NCBI GenBank assembly: GCA_016793885.1
Contig: JAEUHE010000226.1
Location: forward strand, 1 to 46,370
Direction: 5' to 3'
Source: Verrucomicrobiales bacterium
GTDB taxonomy: Bacteria > Verrucomicrobiota > Verrucomicrobiia > Limisphaerales > UBA11320
DNA: 46,370 bases
Shown here piece after piece: positions 8,892-17,092 of the stretch. The notes beneath the pieces are model-generated. The model was given only the letters and a program-made list of their open reading frames with translations, had not been told where the DNA came from and searched no databases. The stretch's first letter is position 1. The number at the start of each line of letters is the position of its first letter. The translations under genes and the position numbers were made by a program.

Positions 8892-10115
8892 ATGCGTTTC
8901 GGTCGGATCATTGCGCTGCTTCTGCTGCTGAACGCAGCGGCGCTGTGGTATTTTGCCCGGCCGCGGCAGGTGCGCAGTCGGCTGCCGGAATCCGAGGCGG
9001 TTGTCCTGCCGGTTCAGGAAGTGGCATCCCAGCCCGAAACCCTTGTTCAGCAGGTTCCCCCTCTGACAGCTACCAATGCGTTTCATTGGGGTGAGTTGGA
9101 GGTCTCTGATTACCGGGAGTACATCCGACGCTTGCGTGCCATTGGATGTCCAGAACAGACCATTCGCGATCTCATCATTGCGGACATCGACAAGCTCTAC
9201 TCGGCTAAGTTGCGTTCCCTAATTCCGTTGAAGCCTGATGTGAATTTTTGGGAATCGGAGGATTCCGAGCTGGCGAACAATCACGACCAGCGAGCCTGGC
9301 AACGGCAGCAGCGCGAGGTGGAGCGCGAGAAGGCGGCGATTCTGCGCGAACTGTTGGGCGTCGATTTGGCCTTGGAGCGGCAGCGTGGAAAGGGGCAGGT
9401 CGACAAGTTGGAGCGGCGTCTCGGGTTTTTGCCGGAGGAACGTCGGTCGGAGCTGCGCCAGTTGATTGAAAAATGGGAGGATCAGGAGCATTCGATTCGT
9501 GAGCAGGCCTGGGATACGGGAGCGCCGCTGACACCTGAGGATCGAGCGCGGCTGCGGGCGCTGCGGGCGGAAAAGGACGCTTCGCTGAATCAGATCCTCA
9601 CCCCTGAAGAACGGGAGCGCTACGATTTATGGATGTCGTCCACTGCCGAATCCCTGCGCCATGACTTCTATGGACTAGGTGCCAGCGAGGAGGAGTTTCG
9701 CTCGATCTACCAGCTGCGTAAAGCGGTGGATGAAGCTTGGCCCTTGGATGAGATTGATCCCAGCGACGAGGCGACACTCGAGGCCTGGGGCAAGGCCCTG
9801 CTGCAGTTGGAAGAGGGGATTAAGGAAACTCTGGGAGAGGAGCGCTTTTCGATGTATCAGCGAGGACAGGACCAGCGCTTCCACGAGCTAAACGCCACTG
9901 CCAGCCGATTTAAACTCCCCAGGGAAAAGGCCGCTGAAGGTTATGAATACCTTCGGCTGGCACAGCAGGAGAAGAATCGCGTGCTGGAGAATGCCAACCT
10001 ACCGCCAGATCAGCAGGCGGAGGTTCTTCGACGTATTGATGCCGAAACCGAGCGCGCGCTTCGCGAAGTGCTGGGGGAGGGGCCTTATTTCTATTTCTCG
10101 AGGCGGGCGAGGTGA
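8892..10115 (+). CDS. Membrane-anchored helical protein of unknown function
   Basis: I do not recognise the family. I start it at the ATG at 8892 rather than an upstream in-frame codon, because this begins directly with MRFGRIIALLLLLNAA, a signal anchor followed by a charged region. The 407-residue product has one N-terminal membrane helix and then a long Glu/Arg/Leu-rich domain, strongly helical and coiled-coil-like (residues about 95-220 and 330-400). It resembles envelope-associated helical proteins seen in Verrucomicrobiota. The repeated LTPEDRARLRALR and LTPEERERYDLW motifs suggest an internal duplication of a helical hairpin. It is divergent from the aldo-keto reductase, and repeats follow it. 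Confidence 0.8.
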   Translation: MRFGRIIALLLLLNAAALWYFARPRQVRSRLPESEAVVLPVQEVASQPETLVQQVPPLTATNAFHWGELEVSDYREYIRRLRAIGCPEQTIRDLIIADIDKLYSAKLRSLIPLKPDVNFWESEDSELANNHDQRAWQRQQREVEREKAAILRELLGVDLALERQRGKGQVDKLERRLGFLPEERRSELRQLIEKWEDQEHSIREQAWDTGAPLTPEDRARLRALRAEKDASLNQILTPEERERYDLWMSSTAESLRHDFYGLGASEEEFRSIYQLRKAVDEAWPLDEIDPSDEATLEAWGKALLQLEEGIKETLGEERFSMYQRGQDQRFHELNATASRFKLPREKAAEGYEYLRLAQQEKNRVLENANLPPDQQAEVLRRIDAETERALREVLGEGPYFYFSRRAR

Positions 10116-10147
10116 TGCGGTGGGGGAGGTGGTAGGTGTCGGGTGTC

Positions 10148-10171
10148 GTAATCGTAATCGTAATCGTAATC
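10148..10171. repeat. GTAATC hexamer array, 4 copies
   Basis: Four perfect GTAATC units follow the flank GGTGTCGGGTGTC, between the helical protein gene and the lut operon. They lie directly beside the palindromic tandem repeat that starts at 10222. Confidence 0.92.
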
Positions 10172-10221
10172 GAAGCCCGGCATCGGATTCGACCAAGCTT
10201 CCGACAAACGGTGAATTCCTA

Positions 10222-10520
10222 TGGAGTGCGGCAGACCTCTGCCGCTTTGGTCCCCCCAGCGGAGCTGGGATCCCCCTCCGGGGGTGCCCGAAAAGCTGTA
10301 GAGGGCTACAGCACTCCAAACGCTTCGCGAGGGCTGGGATTGTATGGAGTGCGGCAGACCTCTGCCGCTTTGGCCCCCCAGCGTAGCTGGGATCCCCCTC
10401 CGGGGGTCCGAAAAGCTGTAGAGGGCTACAGCACTCCAAATGCTTCGCGAGGGTTGGGATTGTATGGAGTGCGGCAGCCCTCTGCCGCTTTGGCCTCCCA
10501 GCGTAGCTGGGATCCCCCTC
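10222..10520. repeat. Tandem palindromic repeat, 2 full and 1 partial unit
   Basis: Units start at 10222, 10345 and 10465, with a period of 120-123 bp. Each full unit (10222-10318 and 10345-10438) opens with TGGAGTGC and closes with its inverse GCACTCCA. Inside each unit is a hairpin near the left end (GGCAGACCTCTGCC) and one near the right (GCTGTAGAGGGCTACAGC). A 26-bp spacer with CGCTTCGCGAGGG joins the units. The third unit loses its right half. The layout resembles REPIN or MITE elements. The remaining bases from 10116 to 10564 hold the hexamer array and no gene. Confidence 0.88.
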
Positions 10521-10564
10521 CTTTCCTCTGGCTCCCGCGGGGAATTTGGTAATACTTCTCTCCG

Positions 10565-11281
10565 ATGACCGTGACTTTGTTTGTGCCATGCTTTGTTGAC
10601 CTGTGCTATCCCCAGGTAGGGGTGAGCATGGTCAAGATTTTGGAGCGACTGGGCCATCAGGTGAAATTCCATGAGAGTGTTACCTGTTGCGGTCAACCGG
10701 CGTTCAACTCCGGGTTTTGGGATGAAGCGCGTTCGGTAGCCGGCAAGGTGCTCGAGCAGCTTCGCGACGCTGAGGTTGTGGTGATCGCGTCCGGTTCTTG
10801 CGGAGCGATGCTCAAGGTTTTCTATCCGGAGCTCTTCGCCAAGACCCCCCAGGCGGAGGCCGCCCAGCAGTTGGCCAATAAGTGCTATGAGTTCTCTGAC
10901 TTTCTGGTCACGAAGCTCGGCGTCACCGATCTGGGAGCCCGCTTCCCCGCCACGGTCACGTTTCACGACGGATGTCATGGGCTGCGCGAACTGGGTAAGA
11001 AGCTTCCGGCCCGGGCACTCCTGTCCAAAGTAAAGGATTTGAAGCTGGTGGAAATGAAGGAGGCCGAAACGTGCTGCGGGTTTGGCGGTACCTTCGCCGC
11101 CAAGTTTCCCATGATCTCGTCGGCGATGGGCGACGTAAAATGTGCCTCGGCTGACGAAACCGGGGCCGAGTATCTGGTGTCGAACGACTCCAGCTGCATG
11201 ATGCATGTTCAGGGGTTGCTCGATCGGCAGGGAAAGAAGCTCAAGACCATCCATTTGGCGGAGATCCTGGCGCAATCATGA
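10565..11281 (+). CDS. lutA: LutA-like L-lactate dehydrogenase complex subunit
   Basis: This 238-residue cytoplasmic Fe-S protein has two CCG cysteine-rich domains. The motifs FVPCFVDLCYPQVG (residues 7-20), TCCGQPAFNSGF (about 40-51), SGSCGAML (near 78) and TCCGFGGTF (near 173) bind a redox cluster. LutA works with LutB and LutC to oxidise L-lactate to pyruvate. Length fits the family. Its stop codon overlaps the lutB start by 4 bases, so expression is coupled. The promoter region directly upstream is largely made of the repeat at 10222-10520, with only about 45 unique bases before the start and no clear ribosome binding site. Confidence 0.94.
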   Translation: MTVTLFVPCFVDLCYPQVGVSMVKILERLGHQVKFHESVTCCGQPAFNSGFWDEARSVAGKVLEQLRDAEVVVIASGSCGAMLKVFYPELFAKTPQAEAAQQLANKCYEFSDFLVTKLGVTDLGARFPATVTFHDGCHGLRELGKKLPARALLSKVKDLKLVEMKEAETCCGFGGTFAAKFPMISSAMGDVKCASADETGAEYLVSNDSSCMMHVQGLLDRQGKKLKTIHLAEILAQS

Positions 11282-12672
11282 ATAACTGGGTTTCCGCATT
11301 TAAAGAGCAGGCGGGTCGGATCACCAAGGATCTAAGGCATCGCCGCTTGATCCAAACGGCGCTGGGCAAATACGAGGTGCAGCGGGACCGTCGCAAGTCG
11401 GCGTTTCAAAACTGGGAATCCGCCCGTCAGATCGCAGCTGAAACCAAGTGGGAGGCCATTCAACAGCTCGACAAGCATCTGGTGGAGTTCACGGCCAAAC
11501 TCGAAGCCCGCGGAACCAAGGTTCACTGGGCCACGACGGCCACCCAAGCTCGCGACATTATCCTGGAGATCATTCGGTCCAAGAAGGCGCGCTGCATCAT
11601 CAAGTCGAAGGCGATGACGGCCGAAGAGATCCATCTCAACGATGCGATGGAGAAGGAGGGCTACGAGGTCGTGGAGTCGGACCTCGGGGAATTCATCGTC
11701 CAGCTTCGGAAGGAGCCGCCCTATCACATTGTCTTTCCGGCCATGCATCTGACGCGTGGCGAGATCAGCGATCTCTTCGAAAAAGAGTTGGGCAGCGCCC
11801 CGACGGATAGTCCGGAGGAGCTGACCATGATCGCTCGTCGAGCGCTGCGAAAGAAGTACATCGCCGCGGACATCGGGATCACAGGGGCCAATTTCGCCAT
11901 CGCCGAGACCGGCATGATCTCCATCACGGAGAACGAGGGCAACGCGCGCCTCACCGCCGCCTTGCCCAAAACCATGATCTCCTTGTTGGGCATCGAAAAG
12001 GTGTTGCCTCGACTGGCTGATCTCGCGCTATTTCTGCCCATGCTGGCCACTGCGGGGGCGGGTCAACCGATCACTTGCTACAACTCATTTTACGGCGGGC
12101 CGCGTCAGCCCGGAGAAGTGGACGGTCCTGAGGAATATCATGTGGTGCTGCTCGATAATCGTCGGACGGAGCTGCTGGCCGATGCGGAGCAACGGGATGC
12201 CTTGCACTGCATCCGCTGCGGGGCCTGTTTGAACGTCTGTCCGATCTATCGCAACGTGGGCGGGCATACCTACGGGACCACTTACTCGGGTCCGATTGGG
12301 TCGGTGATCACCCCTCATTTGCGTGGGCTGCAGGACTGGAAGCATCTCTCGCAGGCCTCCTCGTTGTGCGGAGCTTGCACCGAGACCTGTCCGGTGAAGA
12401 TCAACCTGCATCATCATTTGCTCCAGAATCGTCGCAACGCGGTTCAGGAGAAGTCAGGTTTTTGGGAGAGGCTTGCGTTCCGTGGATTTGCGGCGTCTAT
12501 GAACTCTCCGTTCGTGTTCCGAATGATTGGAACCTTGGGTCGGCTGTTCCAGCCGTTGCACCGTCTGGTGAAGGGGAGTCGGATCGACCCGCTGCATCCC
12601 TGGACGCAGACGCGGGAACTGCCTCGGATCGCGCCGCAAACATTCCGTGAGTATTGGAGGAATCGATCATGA
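11278..12672 (+). CDS. lutB: LutB-like iron-sulfur lactate oxidation subunit
   Basis: This 464-residue protein has an N-terminal LUD domain (about 50-295, with IIKSKAMTAEEIHLN and ADIGITGANFAIAETG) and a C-terminal ferredoxin-like domain. The two 4Fe-4S sites are CIRCGACLNVCP near residue 312 and CGACTETCP near 364. This is the standard LutB/YkgF layout, and it is thought to pass electrons from lactate oxidation onward. It overlaps lutA and lutC by ATGA at both ends, which marks a compact three-gene operon. Nothing looks truncated. Confidence 0.95.
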   Translation: MNNWVSAFKEQAGRITKDLRHRRLIQTALGKYEVQRDRRKSAFQNWESARQIAAETKWEAIQQLDKHLVEFTAKLEARGTKVHWATTATQARDIILEIIRSKKARCIIKSKAMTAEEIHLNDAMEKEGYEVVESDLGEFIVQLRKEPPYHIVFPAMHLTRGEISDLFEKELGSAPTDSPEELTMIARRALRKKYIAADIGITGANFAIAETGMISITENEGNARLTAALPKTMISLLGIEKVLPRLADLALFLPMLATAGAGQPITCYNSFYGGPRQPGEVDGPEEYHVVLLDNRRTELLADAEQRDALHCIRCGACLNVCPIYRNVGGHTYGTTYSGPIGSVITPHLRGLQDWKHLSQASSLCGACTETCPVKINLHHHLLQNRRNAVQEKSGFWERLAFRGFAASMNSPFVFRMIGTLGRLFQPLHRLVKGSRIDPLHPWTQTRELPRIAPQTFREYWRNRS

Positions 12673-13364
12673 GCGAACGAGAGAACATCCTGGCGCGCAT
12701 TCGGGAAGCCTTGAAGATTCGGGCGCCTTTTCCCGGAAGTCACGGGGAGGTCGGCCACCACCACGGTCCGAGCGTGCCTCGATCGGCCGCTACGCATGCC
12801 CGCGAGTGGTTGCCCAAGGTGGGTCCGACTCAGGACGAGCACATCGACATGTTCCGTGCGCAGAGCGCCGACCTGAAGACCTCGTTTCATGTGCTTTCAG
12901 GAATGGATGAGCTAGCACCGAAGCTCCGTTCGTTACGGGATGCCGCCGGATGGAAGCGGATCGCCATTCATCACACCCCGCTCACCAGCGCGGCCCGCGA
13001 TGCTCTGGCGCTTCCCACCTTGGAAGTGAAGCCGGGCTACTCCGTCGACGAGTTGGAGGCCTGCGATGTGGGGATCACCGAGTGCGACGCTTTGATCGCG
13101 CAGACCGGCAGTTTGCTGATCACCGCCCGCAGCGCGGGTGGGAGGGCGCTCTCGGTCCTGCCGCCCCATCATCTGGTCATCGCTCGGCGAGAGCAACTGC
13201 TGCCCGATCTTCCGTCGGCGTTCGAGTTGATCGCCCGCAAGTATGGATCGGACTATCCCAGCTTCATCTCCTTGGTGACGGGCCCCAGCCGGACCGGAGA
13301 CATCGAGCGCATCCTGGTGTTGGGCGCTCATGGGCCCAAGGAACTGACCGTGTTGCTGGTCTAG
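12669..13364 (+). CDS. lutC: LutC-like lactate utilisation protein
   Basis: This 231-residue LUD-domain protein is the third LutABC component. I choose the ATG at 12669 rather than an upstream TTG, because a GGAGG ribosome site lies at 12656-12660 and the start overlaps the lutB stop by ATGA. The family motifs are ITECDALIAQTGSLL near residue 140 and PSRTGDIERILVLGAHGP near the end. The region around residues 20-40 is histidine-rich (HHHG). It ends 15 nt before the convergent small secreted gene, and no obvious terminator is seen between them. Confidence 0.93.
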   Translation: MSERENILARIREALKIRAPFPGSHGEVGHHHGPSVPRSAATHAREWLPKVGPTQDEHIDMFRAQSADLKTSFHVLSGMDELAPKLRSLRDAAGWKRIAIHHTPLTSAARDALALPTLEVKPGYSVDELEACDVGITECDALIAQTGSLLITARSAGGRALSVLPPHHLVIARREQLLPDLPSAFELIARKYGSDYPSFISLVTGPSRTGDIERILVLGAHGPKELTVLLV

Positions 13365-13379
13365 CCTCGCCCTGTAGAC

Positions 13380-13787
13380 TTAGAGGACCCTGATCCGATA
13401 GATTCGACCCGGACTGCCCGACACCGGCGTAGGATCCAGAGTGACATGATGAATGCAGCCTGAGCAGGGGATAATGATATTGAGCACGCTCCAGGGACCT
13501 TCTACCCCGGTCATCGGTTTGTATTCAACGTAGTGAGTTCGGCCTCCCAGCGCATCAAAGTGGATCGTCGCGAGTGGTCCACCTGGGGTTTCGAGGAGAA
13601 AGACCCCATGGAGAACCAGGTTGGTGCCGAATCCTCCCGAGTGTCCCTGCAGGGAAATTCGCGTATTCTGGTCGAGAACCCAACCAAACGCCGGTGGCGA
13701 TAGATCCGTCAACTCGGCTTCAGAGCAGACCACCATTGCGAGGAGGCATGCGGCCATCATCCCTGCTGCGGCTGATTTCTTTTTCAT
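13380..13787 (-). CDS. Small secreted protein with shared C-terminal beta module
   Basis: This 135-residue protein opens with a signal peptide (MKKKSAAAGMMAACLLAMVV, then a cleavage region near CSEA). Its C-terminal part (HYVEYKPMTGVEGPWSVL to GRIYRIRVL) is the short beta module that closes many secreted proteins in this window, in which a YxxE strand, a GPW turn and a final F/Y-R-hydrophobic strand are conserved. It carries a CSGC pair near residues 108-111. Its start overlaps the stop of the Fur-family gene by ATGA, so it is the last gene of the long minus-strand operon. Its function is unknown; metal-regulated secretion is inferred from context only. Confidence 0.78.
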   Translation of the reverse strand: MKKKSAAAGMMAACLLAMVVCSEAELTDLSPPAFGWVLDQNTRISLQGHSGGFGTNLVLHGVFLLETPGGPLATIHFDALGGRTHYVEYKPMTGVEGPWSVLNIIIPCSGCIHHVTLDPTPVSGSPGRIYRIRVL

Positions 13788-14272
13788 ACGGTAGGCTTGG
13801 CCTTAAGTGGAGCGCGATCCGGAGAGCACTGCTGGCGGTGTTGACACCGAGGACAGATGCCGAAGAACTCTAACTCATGTTGTAGCCTAGTGAACTGGGT
13901 AGCTTGGGAAATTTTCCTGGTTAGAGTCGACATTTCCTCCACGGCTGGAAGCAGCGAAATCTGTTCGCAGTTGCGGCAGACCAGATACGTTGGAGTTTCT
14001 CCAGGCCTGATCAGTGTGAAATAGGTGGTTCGAGACCGAAGTGTGATTTTGCGAACGAGACCCAGGGTCTCGAAAGCGCCCAGGGAACGGTAGAGAGTCA
14101 CCTGATTGCAACGTCCGGGAAGCAAGCTTGCGATCTGATCTAGCGTCAGCGGAATCTTGTGAGATGCCAGTAGACGTAAGATCATTCGACGTGGTCGGGT
14201 ATCGCTTAGCCCCGCCTGCCGGCATGTCTCCTGAGCCCATTGAATGCTCTCAGCTTCCCGTTCGACGATCAT
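13784..14272 (-). CDS. Fur/Zur-family metal-responsive repressor
   Basis: This 162-residue protein has the Fur architecture: a winged helix (about 10-80, recognition region NQVTLYRSLGAFETLGLV at 56-73) and a C-terminal dimerisation domain. Two CxxC pairs, Cys99/Cys102 (CRNC) and Cys140/Cys143 (CPRC), form the usual structural zinc site, and His132 (QHELEFFG) is conserved. The His residues that normally precede the first CxxC are replaced here by GETPTYLVC, so metal sensing may be altered. Neighbouring COG0523 GTPases, a metal ATPase and an all3515-like gene suggest Zur rather than Fur. It is encoded near the end of the operon that it probably represses through the palindrome at 27369-27385. 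A short His/Gln-rich tail follows the last CxxC. Confidence 0.9.
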   Translation of the reverse strand: MIVEREAESIQWAQETCRQAGLSDTRPRRMILRLLASHKIPLTLDQIASLLPGRCNQVTLYRSLGAFETLGLVRKITLRSRTTYFTLIRPGETPTYLVCRNCEQISLLPAVEEMSTLTRKISQATQFTRLQHELEFFGICPRCQHRQQCSPDRAPLKAKPTV

Positions 14273-14285
14273 GATCGTGTGGCTT

Positions 14286-15713
14286 TTAGGGTTTGGGGGT
14301 AGGAGTGGAGCCTGGGTTGACCGTTTGATTGGTGGCCGTGGCGGCCCTCCGGTTCAGTTCGCTCGCCATCTGGGGGCTAATAGCGGATCCAGGTCTGCCC
14401 AGGTCCTTCACGGCGTTTTGGGCAATCTGTTCGAGCGGGGGGAGTAACAAGTGCGGGACGTTGGAGTTCCGTTCCTGGTAGTGCTCCCAGATTCGGCGCG
14501 AGAGCAAAGCGAAGCCGTTGACCTGATCCTCATCGCCGAGCGCCAGGTTGAGGTAGTACTTCTGGATGAGTCCTTCAATGATGGTCCGAGTGCGACTCGG
14601 GTTTGCTCGTCCGGCCTGTGCGGTCACCATCGCGACCACGAAGTCGTCCAAACCTTGCTCGCGCGGGATGGCCTCGGGGAATCGTTCCCGGGTGTAGGAC
14701 ATCCAGTAAGCAGCCTCCGTCGCGCGATTATGGGTGTAGAAGTAGTAGATGGATTCCAGCAGAAAATTTCGGAGTCCGGTGTTGATGTAATCGGTCTTGT
14801 CCGGCTCCGCGCGTTTCATCTCCTCATAGGTCCGAACCACATTGGTCATCATGTTCAGGTTCGGTCCATACTCATACCGCTGCTCGATAAGGTTCTCGAT
14901 GAGTCGTCCGCGTTGGAAAGCGATTTGCATGGACTGCCAGATGATTCGCCTGAGGCGAATGGGCTCTTCCTGGCGCGCGTCCTTAAGCCCGAGATCGGCC
15001 CAGTAAATCGCGTGTGCCTCGGGAAGTCGCCAATCCAAGGGCCCGAAATGCCCGTCGACATGTTGCATCCAGACCGGATCCAGCTTGTAGGTGTCGCGAA
15101 GCTGGCGGGCTCTCTCCTGCTCCTGAGGGGTCGATGGGTTTATCAGCGTGTTCCAATCGATCCGAGTTCCGAGGAGCTTCGTCATCTCCCCTGCCCAGTA
15201 GGCCTTGTAATCCATGCTGGCTTCGTCGGTCCATTTGCCCAGTTTGTCCTGAAAGAACCAACCCAGCTCCCGATAGATCTCCGGTTCCCGGGGATTGTAC
15301 TTCAGACCTTGGTCACGAAGCAGTTCGATGCCGCTTCGGACCCACAGCCAGCGGTCCTTGGGATCGGAGAACTGCCGGGGCATATTGTAAGTGAGGTTCC
15401 AGGCTTGATGGCACCAGACCATGGCGAAATCCGGCTGGAGCTTGGTGATCCAGTCAGAAAGGGAAACCATCTCGAAGTAGTTGCCCTCGTCCTGGGCCTT
15501 GACGGCTCGAGACCACAGGAAGTTCGCGATGAGCCCACGAAAACTCCCCAGGGCGACGGTGGTTAAGGCCACGATGGGCGGAGCATTCTCCAGGGGTTGG
15601 GAGCGAGTGAGTCCGAGCAATCCGCGATCCACATTGAGAGATGTTTGAACGCGACTCGCCCCCAGGACACTGGCCAGCGAGAGGACGATCAGGCCTATTT
15701 TTGTCCAAGTCAT
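14286..15713 (-). CDS. Membrane-anchored helical repeat protein of the ABC module
   Basis: I start this gene at the ATG at 15713, which overlaps the permease stop by ATGA; the longer open frame upstream is inside the permease gene. The 475-residue product begins with a membrane anchor (MTWTKIGLIVLSLASVLGAS) and continues as a soluble helical, TPR-like domain. The segment FRGLIANFLWSRAVKAQDEG, then WITKLQPDFAMVWCHQAW near residues 58-104, resembles the His-rich TPR protein at 41294-42346 (GRKLFANHFYIKADAYFHSG), which also follows an ABC ATPase and permease. It is probably an extracytoplasmic partner of that exporter. The C-terminus is Thr/Pro-rich. No enzyme motif is visible. It lies 13 nt upstream of the Fur-family gene. 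Confidence 0.78.
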   Translation of the reverse strand: MTWTKIGLIVLSLASVLGASRVQTSLNVDRGLLGLTRSQPLENAPPIVALTTVALGSFRGLIANFLWSRAVKAQDEGNYFEMVSLSDWITKLQPDFAMVWCHQAWNLTYNMPRQFSDPKDRWLWVRSGIELLRDQGLKYNPREPEIYRELGWFFQDKLGKWTDEASMDYKAYWAGEMTKLLGTRIDWNTLINPSTPQEQERARQLRDTYKLDPVWMQHVDGHFGPLDWRLPEAHAIYWADLGLKDARQEEPIRLRRIIWQSMQIAFQRGRLIENLIEQRYEYGPNLNMMTNVVRTYEEMKRAEPDKTDYINTGLRNFLLESIYYFYTHNRATEAAYWMSYTRERFPEAIPREQGLDDFVVAMVTAQAGRANPSRTRTIIEGLIQKYYLNLALGDEDQVNGFALLSRRIWEHYQERNSNVPHLLLPPLEQIAQNAVKDLGRPGSAISPQMASELNRRAATATNQTVNPGSTPTPKP

Positions 15714-17092
15714 GACGCGCCTCCTGTTTTGGATAGGTCTCGACGATGCAGAGCCAGACAGCCGATGGCGGCGATCAGGAATCCGCTGATCAGGTCGAGC
15801 CGAACAAACGCGTCGCCTACCGACGTCCACGGTATGCTGCGACCATTGCTGATGGGCTCGATGGGGGAATGTTGCGACACAGGTTCGGCGATGAGCAGGA
15901 GCACTTGGGAGAGCGGCACCAGAATCCAGTCTAACAGGTCGCGGTTGGATTTTCCGGTTTCGTGATCGACGCCCGACACCGTCCCGTCCCGAATCACCTC
16001 GGCATAGGTGTCGCTGGACACCGCGACCGCGAGAAAGCACAGGCTGAGCAGAATCGCCACGGGGAAACCGAGGAAGGAAGAGGCCGTGAGCCCGACCGCG
16101 GTCAGCAGTCCCAACCAGCAATAGAGAATGATCCCGCTGCGAACGTAATTGAGCAGGAATCCGCCTTCGGGGAAGAGCAATTCCAGCGGGTCAGAGAGCC
16201 TGAATAGGAGGGTGCTCTGGCTTCGATTCTCACACTCGATCGACAGAGTTCCATCCGGGTTGATCGCCCTGGCCGAGACCGGGAACTCATGGGCGACCCC
16301 GGGTGTCAGGGGGAGGATGCCCCTCCAGTGCTCGGGATGATTTCGATCGCCAACAATCCACACCGTGTCCATGGGTGCCTGCTCCGTCAGCCGGGCAGAG
16401 TGAAATCGAACCCGGATCGAGGTCGGGCCGGATTGCACCAGGCCTTCTCGGCCATTCAAGGGAACCTTCCAGACTCGCCGAAATCCGGCGGGGACGGTCT
16501 CTTGTTGGGCTCGGATCTCATCGCGAATCTGAGCACGGACAAAGTCCGGTTCGAGTTGCGCCACATTGGGTTGCTGGCGGCGCCGTTGGAAGAGTCGTTC
16601 CACATCCTTCTCGAGATCGACCGGGGGCTCCTCGGCGGACCCTCGGGCGATCAACACGTTTTGGTGCAATCGGACCTGCTCTTCAGGCACGAGTTGGCGG
16701 GCTCTCCATTGAATGAGGAGATACAAGGCACCGGCGCCGGCGATCAGAAGTCCGGCATTGATCATCATGATCCCGACCCATTTGCCGGCCCAGATTTTCC
16801 AGCGCGAGACCGGCTTGACCGCCACCAGTTGGATACGGCCGGTTTCGATGTCCTGGCTCAGGCTTCCGCAGGCCATGAGCAGGGCGGTGGCGCTGAGCAG
16901 AATGGCCAGCAGCAGCAGTCCATAGGTGAGATGCACCTGAGCGAACATGGGGGCGGTCCCGTTGTGCTTGATCAGCCACGGCAGGCCGCAGGTGCAGGCC
17001 AGCACCGTGCCGGCGGAAGCCATGATGCTCCGCGAACGGCTCGCCGCCTTGAGTGTTAACCTGGCGATAAATCGGATCTTTCGCATGGTCAC
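15710..17092 (-). CDS. ABC-2 type permease with large outer domain
   Basis: This 460-residue protein is the membrane part of an ABC-2 exporter. Hydrophobic helices are visible near residues 24-40, 57-80, 106-126, 335-385 and 435-452. A polar region of about 200 residues between the third and fourth helices is probably outside the membrane. The cytoplasmic motif DIETGRIQLVAVKPVSRWKI near residue 80 is shared with the other two permeases of the window. The GTG at 17092 overlaps the ATPase stop by GTGA; an ATG six bases later (17086) is the alternative start. Its ATPase is the gene before it and a helical repeat protein follows. The substrate is unknown; the context suggests envelope or metal stress. 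Confidence 0.86.
   Translation of the reverse strand: MTMRKIRFIARLTLKAASRSRSIMASAGTVLACTCGLPWLIKHNGTAPMFAQVHLTYGLLLLAILLSATALLMACGSLSQDIETGRIQLVAVKPVSRWKIWAGKWVGIMMINAGLLIAGAGALYLLIQWRARQLVPEEQVRLHQNVLIARGSAEEPPVDLEKDVERLFQRRRQQPNVAQLEPDFVRAQIRDEIRAQQETVPAGFRRVWKVPLNGREGLVQSGPTSIRVRFHSARLTEQAPMDTVWIVGDRNHPEHWRGILPLTPGVAHEFPVSARAINPDGTLSIECENRSQSTLLFRLSDPLELLFPEGGFLLNYVRSGIILYCWLGLLTAVGLTASSFLGFPVAILLSLCFLAVAVSSDTYAEVIRDGTVSGVDHETGKSNRDLLDWILVPLSQVLLLIAEPVSQHSPIEPISNGRSIPWTSVGDAFVRLDLISGFLIAAIGCLALHRRDLSKTGGAS

Noticed and set aside
10222..10520. CRISPR array
   Set aside because: Units are about 95 bp, palindromic and joined by a conserved spacer, with no variable spacers and no cas genes.
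10091..11275. 394-codon minus-strand frame over the repeats and lutA
   Set aside because: It is antisense to lutA, and its end is a translation of the palindromic and GTAATC repeats (Asp-Tyr repeats).
15714..16121. N-terminal extension of the helical repeat protein
   Set aside because: This part overlaps the permease gene in another frame; the ATG at 15713 with the ATGA overlap and a membrane anchor is the better start.
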